From Leptospira ognonensis (GTDB lineage: Bacteria > Spirochaetota > Leptospiria > Leptospirales > Leptospiraceae), in contig NZ_RQGD01000009.1 in assembly GCF_004770745.1 (NCBI RefSeq), positions 1-64,000 of the forward strand: DNA of 64,000 nt, written 5' to 3'. A model generated the notes under the pieces. The model was not told the DNA's origin. It ran no database searches and saw only the letters and a list, made by a program, of their open reading frames with translations. Positions within the stretch are counted from its first letter, which is position 1. Every line of letters begins with the position of its first letter. Positions 53,119 to 63,883 of the stretch are shown piece by piece. Both the position numbers and the translations under genes were made by a program.

Positions 53119-54848
53119 CCGATCGTTTGGTTCACAAGGCTTTCGATTTCTGTATACCTTTCTTCGGCAGCCAAATCAATTACTTGTTCCGCGAGAAGTT
53201 TAGACTTCCAAGTCGAGCATTCTTTCACTTTTGATCTTACTTTTTTCAAAAGGGGGAGAGCACAGGAAAGGTCACGGTATCCAAGACCTATGAGAACGGA
53301 CGTGAACATAGGATCACTGCCGATCTCTCCGCATATCGATACTGGTCTTTTCTGGGACTTTGCTACCTCAGCAATATTTTTTAATAAGAGTAAAAACACC
53401 ACCTGCCAAGGGTTATATAGATCGTTGACCGTATGGTTGTTTCTTTCGACAGCCAAAAGATATTGGAGTAGGTCATTCGTTCCTACGCTATAAAAATCGA
53501 TATGTTTGCCAATAAAAGGAAGATTTAAGGCACAAGCAGGAGTTTCGACCATGATTCCAAAGGGTATGCTTTTATTGATTTCAAGTCCTTGTTCTTTCAA
53601 TTCTTCAATGCATTGGTTCCATAATACTTTGGTTTGTAAAATTTCAGCAAGGGTCGTAATCATTGGCAGCATAACAGACATCGTACCATATTCACTGGCT
53701 CGAAGCAGGGCTCTGATTTGTTCCTTAAAAAAATGAGGATGTCTGAGGAGGTAGCGTATGCCCCTGTTCCCTAAAAATGGATTGGACTCTTCGTATCCAT
53801 TTTCCATTTTATCTGCTCCAATATCCCAGACTCTGAAGTTCACCGGTTTACTTTCCATGCGCAGTAGGATCTGTTTATAAATCTGGAACTGTTCCTCTTC
53901 GGTTGGTTTTTGGTCCTTATGTTGAATGAATAGAATTTCAGTGCGAACAAGTCCGATCCCATCCGCACCTTTCTCTGCTGCTAAGGCTACCTCTTCTAAA
54001 GAATCGATATTCACTTTTAAGAGAAAGGGATGGCCATCCTTGGTCAAAAGTTGTTTTAGCGTATCTTCAGTCGGGAGAGGAGTTTTGAATTCGGATTGGA
54101 CTCCATACAACTTGATATCATCAAATTTAGGAAATCGATTGATTTCACCCTTAACAGAATCTAATAATACGTAATCGTCGTCGTCCACATGTGAGGTGAT
54201 GTTTTTAAGTCCGACAATAGTTGGGATTCCAAAATTTCTGGCAATGATAGCCATATGGCCCGTTTTACCACCGTAGTCAGTGGCGATGCCGATGATCCTT
54301 GTTTTATCCAGAGTGATCATCTCAGACGGGGTGATTTCTTTTGCGACGAGTATATACGATAAAGGCAAATTTTGATTGGGATCTGCCGGTTCGCTTGCAC
54401 TTAGATTTTTTTCTAATCGTTTGCCGATATCGAGCAAATGATCGGCACGCTCTCGAAAGTAGGGATCTTCAATGCTTTGAAATTCTTCATAGAGTGAACT
54501 AACGGCTGTTTCCAGTGCCAGATTGGCGCTTTCAAAACTAAGTTGCATCCTTTCCACCACTCGGGCGCGAAAGATTGGGTCATTTAAAAAAACGATCTGA
54601 GACTCCAAAATTTCCGTAAGCTCTTTTTGGTTCGGATCATGGGAGCAGACTTGGATGAAGGAGGAGAGTTCTAGTTCTGTTTTTTTAAGGGAGGCTTTAA
54701 AAAGTTCGAGTTCCGCGCGCGTTTCAGCGGGGGAAAGCCCAGTACGAGCCTCACGTTTCTTTTTATGGGGCTTCCATTTATATACCTGGCCGTAGACAAC
54801 CCCAGGGTAGGCAGAGATGCCTTTAAAGATGATTTTCTCTTCAACCAT
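53115..54848 (-). CDS. ptsI: phosphoenolpyruvate-protein phosphotransferase (PTS enzyme I)
   Basis: A 577-residue enzyme I that moves phosphate from PEP to HPr-type proteins. The phospho-His is in GKTGHMAIIARNFGIPTIVG near residue 200. The PEP-binding barrel has GIGLVRTEILF, NFRVWDIGADK, GNRGIRYLL, GIMVETPACAL and the C-terminal VGTNDLLQYLLAVERNN and SICGEIGSD. No GAF domain, so it is not PtsP-like in layout. The ATG at 54848 lies in a short palindrome. It follows lpxC by 58 bases and probably shares its transcript. Confidence 0.94.
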   Translation of the reverse strand: MVEEKIIFKGISAYPGVVYGQVYKWKPHKKKREARTGLSPAETRAELELFKASLKKTELELSSFIQVCSHDPNQKELTEILESQIVFLNDPIFRARVVERMQLSFESANLALETAVSSLYEEFQSIEDPYFRERADHLLDIGKRLEKNLSASEPADPNQNLPLSYILVAKEITPSEMITLDKTRIIGIATDYGGKTGHMAIIARNFGIPTIVGLKNITSHVDDDDYVLLDSVKGEINRFPKFDDIKLYGVQSEFKTPLPTEDTLKQLLTKDGHPFLLKVNIDSLEEVALAAEKGADGIGLVRTEILFIQHKDQKPTEEEQFQIYKQILLRMESKPVNFRVWDIGADKMENGYEESNPFLGNRGIRYLLRHPHFFKEQIRALLRASEYGTMSVMLPMITTLAEILQTKVLWNQCIEELKEQGLEINKSIPFGIMVETPACALNLPFIGKHIDFYSVGTNDLLQYLLAVERNNHTVNDLYNPWQVVFLLLLKNIAEVAKSQKRPVSICGEIGSDPMFTSVLIGLGYRDLSCALPLLKKVRSKVKECSTWKSKLLAEQVIDLAAEERYTEIESLVNQTIG

Positions 54849-54906
54849 GGGAACCCATGGCAAGGAGTGTTTACAGAGAACTCAGGATTGAAAAGTAAAA
54901 AATTAC

Positions 54907-55812
54907 CTAAGAATTCGCTTCTCTTTTGGAGAAAAGAGGGATTCTTTTGCTTTTGAAGTGCGTCAATTCGTCTCCCGTGACTTTACTCATAATGCATTTC
55001 GCTAAAGAGATGTCGAGAGCATGCCCGGCCTTGGAAGCGATGAGGTGGCCATAAAAAGGGCGTCCCATGACAGCCAAATCCCCAACGAGATCGAGGATTT
55101 TATGTCTGACACACTCATTTTCAAAACGAAGGCTTTCGTTGAGATAGCCATCGTCTGTCAAAACGACAGCATTGTCCAAGGACCCACCGAGAGCGAGGCC
55201 CCTAGCTTGTAAGGCTTCCACATCCTTTAGAAAGCCAAAGGTCCGAGCGGGAAGGATATCATTGGTTAGGATGGATTCGTCTAGTTTCGTAGTGTAAGAT
55301 TGGCCTTTGAGGAGAGGGTGGTTAAAATCAATATTATAAGTGACTTTCAATTCGTCCGAGGGAAGCATCACTAGGTATTTATCGCCATCGACCACCCACA
55401 TAGGTGAATTGATGCGGATGGGTTCGATCGTTTCTTTGAGCTCGGTGATGCCCACACTGCGAATCCCGTCCAAAAAGGGACCAGCAGATCCATCCATAAT
55501 GGGAACTTCCACGGAATCAATTTCTAAAATGCAATCTGTGATTCCTAATGTGTATACAGCTGCAAGCAAGTGTTCTATGGTTTGCACGCGGTTCGAGCCA
55601 CCGTCGCCAATCGTAGTCGCATTGCTTGTATCGACTACATGGTCTAGAGAGATTGGGATCCTGACTTTTTGGCCCGCACGATAAAGAAAGAAGATCAGTC
55701 CCGTACCAGCTTCTGCCGGATGCAATTTCAGTGTGACGGTTTTCCCCGAGTGGAGACCGATTCCCTTGAGTGGGAGTGAATCTTTGATCGTCTTTCTATG
55801 TATAATTTTCAT
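54907..55812 (-). CDS. lpxC: UDP-3-O-acyl-N-acetylglucosamine deacetylase
   Basis: A 301-residue zinc deacetylase, the committed step of lipid A synthesis. It has GIGLHSGKTVTLKLHPA near residue 16, the zinc His in QTIEHLLAAVYTLGI, MDGSAGPFLDGI, and HKILDLVGDLAVMGRPFYGHLIA with two further ligands. The ATG at 55812 gives the standard length; the upstream open frame contains a promoter and is not LpxC-like. A perfect sigma-54 promoter lies 44-59 bases upstream. Confidence 0.97.
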   Translation of the reverse strand: MKIIHRKTIKDSLPLKGIGLHSGKTVTLKLHPAEAGTGLIFFLYRAGQKVRIPISLDHVVDTSNATTIGDGGSNRVQTIEHLLAAVYTLGITDCILEIDSVEVPIMDGSAGPFLDGIRSVGITELKETIEPIRINSPMWVVDGDKYLVMLPSDELKVTYNIDFNHPLLKGQSYTTKLDESILTNDILPARTFGFLKDVEALQARGLALGGSLDNAVVLTDDGYLNESLRFENECVRHKILDLVGDLAVMGRPFYGHLIASKAGHALDISLAKCIMSKVTGDELTHFKSKRIPLFSKREANS

Positions 55813-55855
55813 TTCTATCTTTTCCAATGAGCCAATTGCACTCTGAACCTTACAC

Positions 55856-55871
55856 TGCAATCTTCGTGCCA
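55856..55871 (-). promoter_or_regulatory. sigma-54 (RpoN) promoter of lpxC
   Basis: On the minus strand TGGCACG-AAGA-TTGCA matches every consensus position, with GG and GC ten bases apart as sigma-54 requires. The start would be near 55844, giving a ~32-base leader to the lpxC ATG. I found no other perfect match among the TGGCAC/GTGCCA occurrences I checked by eye. Sigma-54 is known in Leptospira; its control of lpxC is inference. Confidence 0.75.
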
Positions 55872-56004
55872 GGTATCCGTAAAGATCGAAAATAAGAGAA
55901 AAAAAGGAAATTGGTGGCAAACCGCAGTGGAAGGAGGCCTCTTGGCAATCTGAACAGCATTCAAATTCGATTCTTCTTTCGAAAATGGGAAAAAAACCAG
56001 CAAA

Positions 56005-56031
56005 AGTGTCTCCTTTTTACAACAGTGTCTC
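56005..56031. repeat. direct repeats upstream of the sigma-54 promoter, possible enhancer
   Basis: AGTGTCTC occurs at 56005-56012 and 56024-56031, 19 bases apart (nearly two helical turns), about 160-187 bases upstream of the predicted start. This is the region where sigma-54 enhancer-binding proteins normally bind. Confidence 0.4.
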
Positions 56032-56045
56032 TTTTGTGCAACACA

Positions 56046-56819
56046 TCAAAAGGCGGAAAGGGCAGAGCGAATGAAGCTTGTAACAGGTGCTTGTTCCCTG
56101 GTGTCTTCCAATCCTTCGCGGATTTCTTTTAAGACTACCTGTGCATCACCTAAGGTGGTATTTACGGACTTATGCACGTCACTTTCATTGATCAACTTTC
56201 CAAGCGTTCCCTTGCCTTGGTTGATCTTACCCGTGATGTCGGCAAAATTTTGGATCGTCTTTCTAATATCTGCGCGGTTCTCGGCTATGAGTTCGGAAAG
56301 AGAAACGAGTGGGTCCTGTGTGACTTTTCCTTGTATCGGGACCATCTTTCCACCACTGGGAGAGAGAATGACTTGTTTTACGATTTGGCCATCCATTTGG
56401 TATTGTTTTGAACTCGGATCGATGGGGTACTTGGAACCAGGATCTAGAGCGACAACACGTCCTGAAAGTAAACTCTCGTTTTTGATGGTAATTTGGTAGT
56501 TATCGTAGAGGTTGACTGGGCTTTTGAGGAGGAGGGTCAATTCCACCTTCGTTCCAATGCCTACCTCTCCCTCGGGCAAAATTTCGCCTGACTCGCTGAT
56601 TTGGACCAGACGAATTTTCGATACGTAGCCAAACGGAACGCCATGAATGGTAACCTTTCCACCCACTTTGATCCCCTCGGCATCTGGAAAATAGACCGAA
56701 AGACGGAAGCCTTCTTTCTGAAATGGTCCCCCTTCCGTGATGATCGTAAAATAGCCTACGGCCAAAGCAGCAAAGAGAAAGAGAAAACCGACGATTAGAC
56801 TTCGTCCCAGTGCGTTCAT
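56046..56819 (-). CDS. mlaD: MCE/MlaD-family lipid-transport protein
   Basis: A 257-residue protein anchored by one N-terminal helix ([20 protein letters not shown]) with the MCE domain at ~40-150: [26 protein letters not shown] is the signature. The C-terminal part is helical ([20 protein letters not shown]) and would form the periplasmic tube. With the ATPase and permease just upstream it makes an Mla-type phospholipid transporter between the membranes. Confidence 0.92.
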   Translation of the reverse strand: MNALGRSLIVGFLFLFAALAVGYFTIITEGGPFQKEGFRLSVYFPDAEGIKVGGKVTIHGVPFGYVSKIRLVQISESGEILPEGEVGIGTKVELTLLLKSPVNLYDNYQITIKNESLLSGRVVALDPGSKYPIDPSSKQYQMDGQIVKQVILSPSGGKMVPIQGKVTQDPLVSLSELIAENRADIRKTIQNFADITGKINQGKGTLGKLINESDVHKSVNTTLGDAQVVLKEIREGLEDTREQAPVTSFIRSALSAF

Positions 56820-56853
56820 CTGTGCTGATTATCGGTATTTGGGAATGGAAACG

Positions 56854-57642
56854 TCAATGTGATTTTACCACTTTTAATTCGGAGTGATCTAGGATCATGG
56901 GTCCTTCCGTTCGACCATGGATGAACTGTTGGATGATGGGATTGTTTGCGTTTTGAAGTTCTTCTGATGTACCACAAAAGAGAACCTGACCTTCATAAAG
57001 AAAACTAATGCGATCGGCAATGCGGTAGGCCGAACTCATATCGTGTGTGACAACGATGCTTGTGAGTCCAAGCTCCTTTTGCATCCGAATGACAAGATCG
57101 TTGATGACATTCGACATGACAGGATCAAGGCCTGAGGTCGGTTCATCATACATTACGATTTCTGGTTGGGATGTTAGGGCGCGCGCGAGTCCGACCCTTT
57201 TTTTCATACCACCCGATATGTTTCCAGGAAGGGTATCTTTCGCAGGTACCAAATCTAGCCATTTTAATTTTTCCATCACGATTCGGTCTAGTTCTTGTCC
57301 CTCGGCAATTTTATGTTCTCTGAGTGGTAAGGCAACGTTCTCATAAACTGTGAGCCAATTGATCAATGCTCCCGATTGAAACAATACACCCAACCGAGAG
57401 CGCAATCGTTCCTTAGTTTTCTCATTGCAATAGCTGATGGATTCACCAAAAATAAAACATTCACCCTCGTCAGGATCTAAAAGTCCTGTTAGGTGCTTTA
57501 AGCTAACGGATTTTCCCGTACCAGAGGGCCCAACGATGACCATGGTCTCACCTTTTTTGACTTTGATATTCATTCCTTTTAGGATCTTACGATCTCCAAA
57601 GGCTTTATGAACATTTCTCATTTCGACTGCGATCGTATCCAT
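56854..57642 (-). CDS. mlaF: ABC transporter ATPase, MlaF type
   Basis: A 262-residue ATPase that drives the Mla/MCE complex. Walker A is [15 protein letters not shown], the signature [16 protein letters not shown] (the SGGM form typical of MlaF/Mkl), and Walker [14 protein letters not shown] with the H-loop in VVTHDM. The ATG at 57642 has AAGGA upstream and fits family length. It lies seven bases after mlaE. Confidence 0.95.
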   Translation of the reverse strand: MDTIAVEMRNVHKAFGDRKILKGMNIKVKKGETMVIVGPSGTGKSVSLKHLTGLLDPDEGECFIFGESISYCNEKTKERLRSRLGVLFQSGALINWLTVYENVALPLREHKIAEGQELDRIVMEKLKWLDLVPAKDTLPGNISGGMKKRVGLARALTSQPEIVMYDEPTSGLDPVMSNVINDLVIRMQKELGLTSIVVTHDMSSAYRIADRISFLYEGQVLFCGTSEELQNANNPIIQQFIHGRTEGPMILDHSELKVVKSH

Positions 57643-57649
57643 CTTGTCC

Positions 57650-58426
57650 TTATTTATAAAAAATAGCCGTGATGACGTAGCCAAAGAAAATGACCATCAA
57701 AAAGGAAGTCACCACTGCTTGCCTTGTGGTCTGGCCTACACCAATGGCACCACCCGAAGTTCTTAGACCTTGGCTGCAGGAAACAGTGGCGATGATCAGA
57801 CCGAATACATAACCTTTCAGAACTCCCACGTATAAATCTTTAAGACCAGGAATGGACGAGATCCGGTACATCACATCTTGGAAGTAGGTAATCATATCGA
57901 TACCTAATTGGAAGTGACCTACAATGGCACCACCGAGGATGCCGAGGGTTGAGGAATAGATACAAAGTATGGGAACCATGACGGAAAATCCAAACACCCG
58001 AGGCATTACCAGATATCGGACTGGATCAATGGACATGACCTCTAAGGCATCAATTTCTTCGGAGACTTTCATGGTTCCGAGTTCGGCTGCCATTGCAGAG
58101 CCTACCGAAGCAGCAAGGATGAGTGAGGTCATAAAAGGGGACATTTCTCTAGTTAAAGTGATGGTGAGTAAAAGTCCGATTTGACCCTCAGCTCCAAAAT
58201 CTCGAAGCCCGAGACCCGTATTTAAACCCATGATCATGCCCGTAAAAACAGAGACAATGCTCACAACAAACAAGGAGCCGACTCCCGCAATGAACATTTG
58301 ATCCAAAATTTCCCGCCATTTGAAAAATACATGGTGAGTTTGTCCAAAGGCACGGAAGAGTAAAAGGACCGTGAAACCTATGGCTTCAATCGTCGGCGCC
58401 ATGCGAGATTTATAAAAGGAAGTCAT
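57650..58426 (-). CDS. mlaE: MlaE-family permease
   Basis: A 258-residue inner-membrane permease with five to six helices and the family motifs [33 protein letters not shown] (in parts) and [10 protein letters not shown]. The ATG at 58426 overlaps the stop of the upstream repeat-protein gene (ATGA), so the two are translationally coupled. It is the membrane component of the MCE transporter. Confidence 0.95.
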   Translation of the reverse strand: MTSFYKSRMAPTIEAIGFTVLLLFRAFGQTHHVFFKWREILDQMFIAGVGSLFVVSIVSVFTGMIMGLNTGLGLRDFGAEGQIGLLLTITLTREMSPFMTSLILAASVGSAMAAELGTMKVSEEIDALEVMSIDPVRYLVMPRVFGFSVMVPILCIYSSTLGILGGAIVGHFQLGIDMITYFQDVMYRISSIPGLKDLYVGVLKGYVFGLIIATVSCSQGLRTSGGAIGVGQTTRQAVVTSFLMVIFFGYVITAIFYK

Positions 58427-59850
58427 ATTTCTAAAAACCAAAGCATCTTGAACTTATTTTTTTCCTCGCGGGTGTCAATCCCTAAGAAACCGTAAAAGAA
58501 GTCATATTTGAATCCGTTCTCATTTTTATTAAACTCGACTAACAAAGGAATATGAATACTTAGTTCTTTTTCGGACCACCTTTGAGAATAGATCCTTGTC
58601 ATGAGGTGCAGTCTTTTTTCTCCATTTACGAGTTTTTTATACTCAACGATAGAGAAAATCGGCTCCCAGATATCTTCCATGGCTTCAAAACGAACGGGGA
58701 TTAGGGAGATGGTATTCCAAGTTAAATTACCTTCTGCATCTCGATGATACCGAACCAAAGGCCAAAATTTCCAATAAAAATCTTGCCTTCCCGTTCCAAC
58801 AAACTCTTGCTTCATGACAGAAAAAAACGGAAGTAAAAATGTAGATTTAGCCTTTAGGTGATTTGTATTTTGTGTTAAGGAAATATAAAAGGGAGTGATA
58901 AACTCAGCACTCTTACCTGCATAATAGGAGTGTCCGTAAAACGGGAAGATCACAAATTTTTCCGTGTCCTTCTTTTCCGAAGTCGTATATTGGAGGAAAA
59001 TGAAGAGTGCTGAGTAATTGGTTTGTCCAGTTTTTTTATCATACCCGTAAGAAAATAAAGAATTCAAAATCGGGAACCAGAAATAAGCTCGGCTTTTCAG
59101 ACTTCCACTTTCTGTGTCTTTTGCCAAATAGAACGGGAAAAATAAGTGATAGGTGGAAGGTTCTTTTTTATCCATACGTTCTTCACCCCATTGGAAAAAA
59201 GGCCATAAGATGGAATAACGCTTGTACTTCCCGGTGTGTACTTTATGAGAATAAAAAGGAAAGATCCGAAGTTCATCTCTTGTTTCCGATTTCCCTCGTA
59301 AGCTGAGTGGCCATAAAATCGATTTGGCTTCGTAGGTTTTATAATTCCATTCAGAATAGAGAGGAAAGAGAAGGAGCGGAAAAATAAAATACCGAATCTC
59401 TTGGTAGGATAATTTGTTTTTCATTTTTCCGTAAAAGGGATAGATGCTTACATAATTTTCCTTAGGTGTGTCTCCCTTTCCCCAAAAAAGCAGTGGTGTG
59501 AGAAGGATATCATCTTCTTCATCACCTTCTTCGTGTTTGATTCCCGTTCCACTGAAAAAAAATAAAGACGTCCAAGTATACCAATGGTTTGTTTCTTCAC
59601 GGTAATAAAGTGGTGAAAGAATTGCTTTATAGCGATAGGCAGTCGTCTCGTCTTTAAAATTTGCAAAGAACGGACGTAGATAGAAACTAGATTGTGCTCC
59701 TCGTTTTTCCGATTCGTAAAGAAACCAAAACTGATGGTAATCCGATGGAATGTCCTCTGAGAAGGTGGTAGGTAATTTAGCTTCTAAGGGAAGACGGAAA
59801 AGGAAAACTAATATGACAATTAAGCTTCGATTCCTGAAAACATTTGACAC
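58423..59850 (-). CDS. exported repeat protein in the Mla operon, candidate outer-membrane partner
   Basis: A 475-residue protein with signal peptide ([15 protein letters not shown]). The whole mature part is a recurrent ~35-55-residue beta motif with Trp-Pro-Phe or Phe-Pro-Phe-Tyr turns: [104 protein letters not shown]. This suggests an extended beta solenoid or barrel. It is the first gene of the operon and overlaps mlaE. No named family; a role in the envelope lipid path is inferred from position. Confidence 0.8.
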   Translation of the reverse strand: MSNVFRNRSLIVILVFLFRLPLEAKLPTTFSEDIPSDYHQFWFLYESEKRGAQSSFYLRPFFANFKDETTAYRYKAILSPLYYREETNHWYTWTSLFFFSGTGIKHEEGDEEDDILLTPLLFWGKGDTPKENYVSIYPFYGKMKNKLSYQEIRYFIFPLLLFPLYSEWNYKTYEAKSILWPLSLRGKSETRDELRIFPFYSHKVHTGKYKRYSILWPFFQWGEERMDKKEPSTYHLFFPFYLAKDTESGSLKSRAYFWFPILNSLFSYGYDKKTGQTNYSALFIFLQYTTSEKKDTEKFVIFPFYGHSYYAGKSAEFITPFYISLTQNTNHLKAKSTFLLPFFSVMKQEFVGTGRQDFYWKFWPLVRYHRDAEGNLTWNTISLIPVRFEAMEDIWEPIFSIVEYKKLVNGEKRLHLMTRIYSQRWSEKELSIHIPLLVEFNKNENGFKYDFFYGFLGIDTREEKNKFKMLWFLEI

Positions 59851-59895
59851 TAACGAACACCATAGGCTGTTTGATGTGAGGAATCAAGTGATTTC

Positions 59896-60948
59896 ATGAA
59901 TCGAAAAAAGATTGCATTACTTTTTGGCGGAGTTTCGACGGAACACGTCATATCCATACGCTCATCCTACTTTATCTATAAAACGATAGATCGTAGCAAA
60001 TTCCAAGTTCTTCCCATCTATATCACTCCCAATTCGGAATGGATCATCCCGAATCGGTCAGAGGCAGTGTTTCCTGATCCAACGGAACTTCCGGAAAACC
60101 ATTTCGCCTCTGCCTTTCGAAGTCAAAATGAGATTTTGCCAAATAGCGATAAACACCTGTTACCGACGCTTGGAGTGGAAGGAATCTTTATCGGACTTCA
60201 TGGAGGGCAGGGCGAAAATGGATCCATCCAAGGATTTTTAGAAGTCAGCGGAATTCCCTACACTGGCTCAGGGGTCATGGCTTCCGCTCTGGCGATGGAC
60301 AAACTCAGGTCGAATCAACTCTTTGATCGGGCAGGGATTCCTGTGGCTCCCTTTTGCGAATTGAATAAAAAGGAAGTGGATGTCAAAAGATCGATTTTAC
60401 AACTTCCCATTCCATTTCCTGTATTCATAAAACCAACTCTCGGAGGATCGAGTGTGAACACAGGTCCTGCAAAAACTCCGGAAGAGGCCATCAAACTCAT
60501 CGAGAAAATTTTTGTCACAGAAGATCGAGTCTTCATCCAGGAGTTAATCCAAGGAACGGAAGTCTCCATTGGAGTACTCGAAAAGAAAGTTAACGATCGC
60601 TGGGAAGCTTTTCCTCTTGTGGCTACGGAAATTCGACCCAAATCTGAATTTTTTGATTTTACCGCCAAATATACCAAGGGTGCGAGCGAAGAAATCACCC
60701 CCGCTCAGGTCTCAACAGAGATTATGGACAAGCTGAAGAGCTATACCCTTCTTTGCCACCAAACATTGGGTTGTCGAGGTTACTCGCGCACCGACTTTAT
60801 CATCAGAAATGGAATTCCATTCGTACTTGAGACAAATACTTTACCCGGAATGACAGGAACAAGCCTCATCCCTCAGCAGGCAAAGGCACTTGGAATCGAA
60901 ATGACGGATGTCTTTAGTTGGTTATTGGAACAAGCTCTTTCTGCCTAG
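59896..60948 (+). CDS. ddl: D-alanine--D-alanine ligase
   Basis: A 350-residue ATP-grasp ligase making the D-Ala-D-Ala end of the peptidoglycan precursor. Motifs: [40 protein letters not shown] (in parts), [17 protein letters not shown] and [11 protein letters not shown]. Length is normal. Divergent from the Mla operon and overlapping tail to tail with the symporter by 35 bases. Confidence 0.96.
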   Translation: MNRKKIALLFGGVSTEHVISIRSSYFIYKTIDRSKFQVLPIYITPNSEWIIPNRSEAVFPDPTELPENHFASAFRSQNEILPNSDKHLLPTLGVEGIFIGLHGGQGENGSIQGFLEVSGIPYTGSGVMASALAMDKLRSNQLFDRAGIPVAPFCELNKKEVDVKRSILQLPIPFPVFIKPTLGGSSVNTGPAKTPEEAIKLIEKIFVTEDRVFIQELIQGTEVSIGVLEKKVNDRWEAFPLVATEIRPKSEFFDFTAKYTKGASEEITPAQVSTEIMDKLKSYTLLCHQTLGCRGYSRTDFIIRNGIPFVLETNTLPGMTGTSLIPQQAKALGIEMTDVFSWLLEQALSA

Positions 60949-62317
60949 GAAATAAATAGATCCCGAGTAAGATGCCAAGAAGACTGGCAATCGTGCCATA
61001 AAAATGACTCGTCATATCGTTATGAAATATTTCGAGTAAGACCCAAGTCAGTAAGCCCGTGACAAGGGAGAGCAGAGCCGCCTTTTGACTTGTTTTTTTT
61101 ACCCACAGACCAAACACCATTGGTATAAAAATAGAAACTAGAGATATGCCACCTGAGTCTTCGACGAGCGCATAAATGGAAGGTTTGCCGACTGCGAGCA
61201 GGAAAGAAACGGATGAGATGATGATGACAGACACTCTAGAAAGTCTCAATAGGTTTTTATCCGACTTCTTTTTTAAGAGATACTTCAGAATATTTTCTGA
61301 TAGAATCGAGGAGGGTGCAAGTATCGCACCTGAGGCCGTAGATAAAATCGCAGAGATCAATCCTGAAAAAAATAGAATTTGAACGGTGGGAGAGACAAAT
61401 TTTGTAACCAGTACAGGAATGAGCAATTGAGAATGCTCTCCTCTAAGATCGAAATCTTTCAGAAGAATAGAAGCTTGCAGTCCTAAAATTAAGGGAATCA
61501 TCGCAAAACAAATGTAGATGACAGCAGCGAGTAAAGATGCCCTTACCGCAACTTTTTCTGATTTAGCAGACATGACTCGCTGAAATATATCCTGTTGGGG
61601 GAGTGAGCCAAAGCCAACGACCATCCATGCTGATAGATACAAAGTCCAGCTATGGTAGTCGGGCTTAGGTAAAAAATTTAAAAACCCCTCTGGTGTGCTT
61701 TGCAATGTAGTAATGATCGGCTGGATTTGATTCATCTCAAAGAGAACAAATGTCAGTCCTATGACAATCGAGATAGATTGAAAGAAATCTGTTAAGGATA
61801 CAGACCACATGCCGCCAAGAAACGTATAAAAAATAACGAGCAAAGCTCCAATGCAGATACCAGCTAACTGTGAGATACCGAAAATGACCTGCATCATGAT
61901 TCCAAGGGCAACAAATTGAGCGGCAACCCATCCGAAATAGGAAAAAATAAGACAGATCCCTGCGAGAAATTCCATGGTTTTGCCATAACGGTCTCTGTAA
62001 AAGTCGCCAAAGGTAAGAATTTGCATTCGATATAAGGATTTTGCAAAAAACAGTCCGAGAAGAAGTAAACAAAGTGCTCCACCAAACGGGTCTTGTATGA
62101 CGGCAAGTGTTCCCCCTTTTGCAAATTCGACGCTGGATCCAAGTATGGTCTCACTACCAAACCAGGTGGCAAATAAGGCAGCAGTTGAAATGGGAAGAGG
62201 GAGGCTTCTACCTGCTAGAATGAAGTCCTTAGCATTTTTTACTCGTTTGGCGGCAAAAATACCGATAGATACTGTTGCAAGTAAGTATAGTAGGATATAG
62301 AAGCCCTGTGCATTCAT
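60914..62317 (-). CDS. sodium:solute symporter (SSF family)
   Basis: A 467-residue transporter with about 12-13 helices. SSF hallmarks: [30 protein letters not shown] at the start, [14 protein letters not shown] and [23 protein letters not shown] in the middle, and [18 protein letters not shown] for the sodium-site helix 8. Substrate cannot be told between proline, pantothenate, sugars or others. Follows xseB by three bases. Confidence 0.92.
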   Translation of the reverse strand: MNAQGFYILLYLLATVSIGIFAAKRVKNAKDFILAGRSLPLPISTAALFATWFGSETILGSSVEFAKGGTLAVIQDPFGGALCLLLLGLFFAKSLYRMQILTFGDFYRDRYGKTMEFLAGICLIFSYFGWVAAQFVALGIMMQVIFGISQLAGICIGALLVIFYTFLGGMWSVSLTDFFQSISIVIGLTFVLFEMNQIQPIITTLQSTPEGFLNFLPKPDYHSWTLYLSAWMVVGFGSLPQQDIFQRVMSAKSEKVAVRASLLAAVIYICFAMIPLILGLQASILLKDFDLRGEHSQLLIPVLVTKFVSPTVQILFFSGLISAILSTASGAILAPSSILSENILKYLLKKKSDKNLLRLSRVSVIIISSVSFLLAVGKPSIYALVEDSGGISLVSIFIPMVFGLWVKKTSQKAALLSLVTGLLTWVLLEIFHNDMTSHFYGTIASLLGILLGIYLFPRQKELVPITN

Positions 62318-62320
62318 TAA

Positions 62321-62596
62321 TTAGAAAAGTTCTCCTCCTTCCTTAGGTATAGCTATTTCATCTTTCTTTTTTTTGACAGAAGACTTGATGATCTCTCCAC
62401 TTTGTCCCTTTGCTAAAAATTCGATTTTTGCTTCTGCTTCTGTCAGTCGGTCCGAACAGATTTTTTTGAGTTCCATGCCTTTTTCGTAAGCTTTGATAGA
62501 TTCCTCTAAGGAAAGTTGGCCCTTTTCTAATTTTTCAGCAATATCTTCTAGTTCTCTTAGTGCATCTTCAAACGAGATGGATTTTTTATCCGTCAT
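62321..62596 (-). CDS. xseB: exodeoxyribonuclease VII small subunit
   Basis: A 91-residue subunit with the complete XseB motif: [40 protein letters not shown]. The basic/acidic tail is longer than usual. It lies three bases after xseA, and the two form the single-strand DNA exonuclease VII. Confidence 0.95.
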   Translation of the reverse strand: MTDKKSISFEDALRELEDIAEKLEKGQLSLEESIKAYEKGMELKKICSDRLTEAEAKIEFLAKGQSGEIIKSSVKKKKDEIAIPKEGGELF

Positions 62597-62599
62597 TGT

Positions 62600-63883
62600 C
62601 TATTCCTTAATTTGATTTTTAATCTCAGCCGTTAGGCGACCTTTTGCCAGTATGATTTCAATATTTTCACCAATTTTCGTCTGGTTGATATCGGCGATTA
62701 CTTCCTTCTTTTCGTTTCTTGCCACCGAATAACCTCGCGCAAGAGTTCCGAGTGGAGAGAAATGTTCGACTCTGGAATAATTTAGTTCAAAGGTTTGTTT
62801 TTTAGAACGGAGTTGTTTGTCCATACGTTCCTTTAATATCTCGGACCTTGCGAAATCGCTTCGCTTTTGAATGAGGAAGGTTTTTCCTAAGAGTGCCAGG
62901 CGGTTTGTGATTTCATCCGTCGCAATGACTCTCGGTTCGAGGAGGGCCAAGGGATTTTGAAAAACATTTCGATTTAAGATTCCGATTAGTTTTTCACGTA
63001 AAATTCTTGTTAAATTTTGTATGGAGCGATCAAGCCTGTCCTCTGTCTCCTCAATCCGTAAGAGCACATCGGAAACATTTGGAATCGCAAGTTTGGCGGC
63101 AGCTGTTGGGGTTGGTGCTGTGGCATCGGCACTCAAATCACTCAGGACACGGTCTATTTCGTGACCGACGGCGGAGATGATAGGTATTCTCGAGTGATAA
63201 AAAGCTAGAACGACTTCTTCTGTATTGAAGGCGATCAGGTCTTCAAAAGATCCACCACCTCTCCCAGCGATGATCACATCCACTTCCCAGGTCGGATCAT
63301 TCAATGCCTCAATGGCGAGCCGAATGGACTTGGGTGCCTCGTCACCTTGCACAATACAAGGGGAAACAAGGATCTGTATCGTCGGATTTAAGTCCGTGGC
63401 GATGCGTATGATATCTTCAACGGCTGCCCCCTTAGGCGAGGTAACGATACCCAAACGTTTTGGATATTTTGGAATGGGTTTTTTGTGAGAAAGGTCAAAG
63501 ATCCCACGAGCAGCTAAGTTTTGTTTTAGTTTTTCAATTTGAAGGAGGATGTCTCCTTCACCCATCTCTTCTACTTTCTGAACGGAAAAACTATAATATC
63601 CGCCAGGCTCATAAACAGAAATAGAGCCGAAAATTCGTAATTCCATTCCATTTTTGATCGGACTTCCTTTATAATTTTTACTCTGAAAGGAAAAAAATGC
63701 GCATTTGATGACACTCGTATTGTCTTTTAAAGAAAAATACATATGCCCCGAAGAGGCTGTTTGGGAAAAATTAGAAACTTCTCCTTTGACCCAAATATTT
63801 TTTAACTGATCAACTTCCTGTAAACTAACTTTGACAAGTCGGTTGACATCGCTTACCGAGAGAGAGGTTTTATTTTCAGACAT
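62600..63883 (-). CDS. xseA: exodeoxyribonuclease VII large subunit
   Basis: A 427-residue catalytic subunit. An OB-fold (VWVKGEVSNFSQTASSGHMYFSLKD) precedes the nuclease domain with LGIVTSPKGAAVEDI, VIIAGRGGGSFEDLIAFN and ISAVGHEIDRVLSDLSADATAPTPTAAA (in parts), followed by the coiled-coil C-domain. The ATG at 63883 overlaps the stop of the upstream gene. Confidence 0.96.
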   Translation of the reverse strand: MSENKTSLSVSDVNRLVKVSLQEVDQLKNIWVKGEVSNFSQTASSGHMYFSLKDNTSVIKCAFFSFQSKNYKGSPIKNGMELRIFGSISVYEPGGYYSFSVQKVEEMGEGDILLQIEKLKQNLAARGIFDLSHKKPIPKYPKRLGIVTSPKGAAVEDIIRIATDLNPTIQILVSPCIVQGDEAPKSIRLAIEALNDPTWEVDVIIAGRGGGSFEDLIAFNTEEVVLAFYHSRIPIISAVGHEIDRVLSDLSADATAPTPTAAAKLAIPNVSDVLLRIEETEDRLDRSIQNLTRILREKLIGILNRNVFQNPLALLEPRVIATDEITNRLALLGKTFLIQKRSDFARSEILKERMDKQLRSKKQTFELNYSRVEHFSPLGTLARGYSVARNEKKEVIADINQTKIGENIEIILAKGRLTAEIKNQIKE

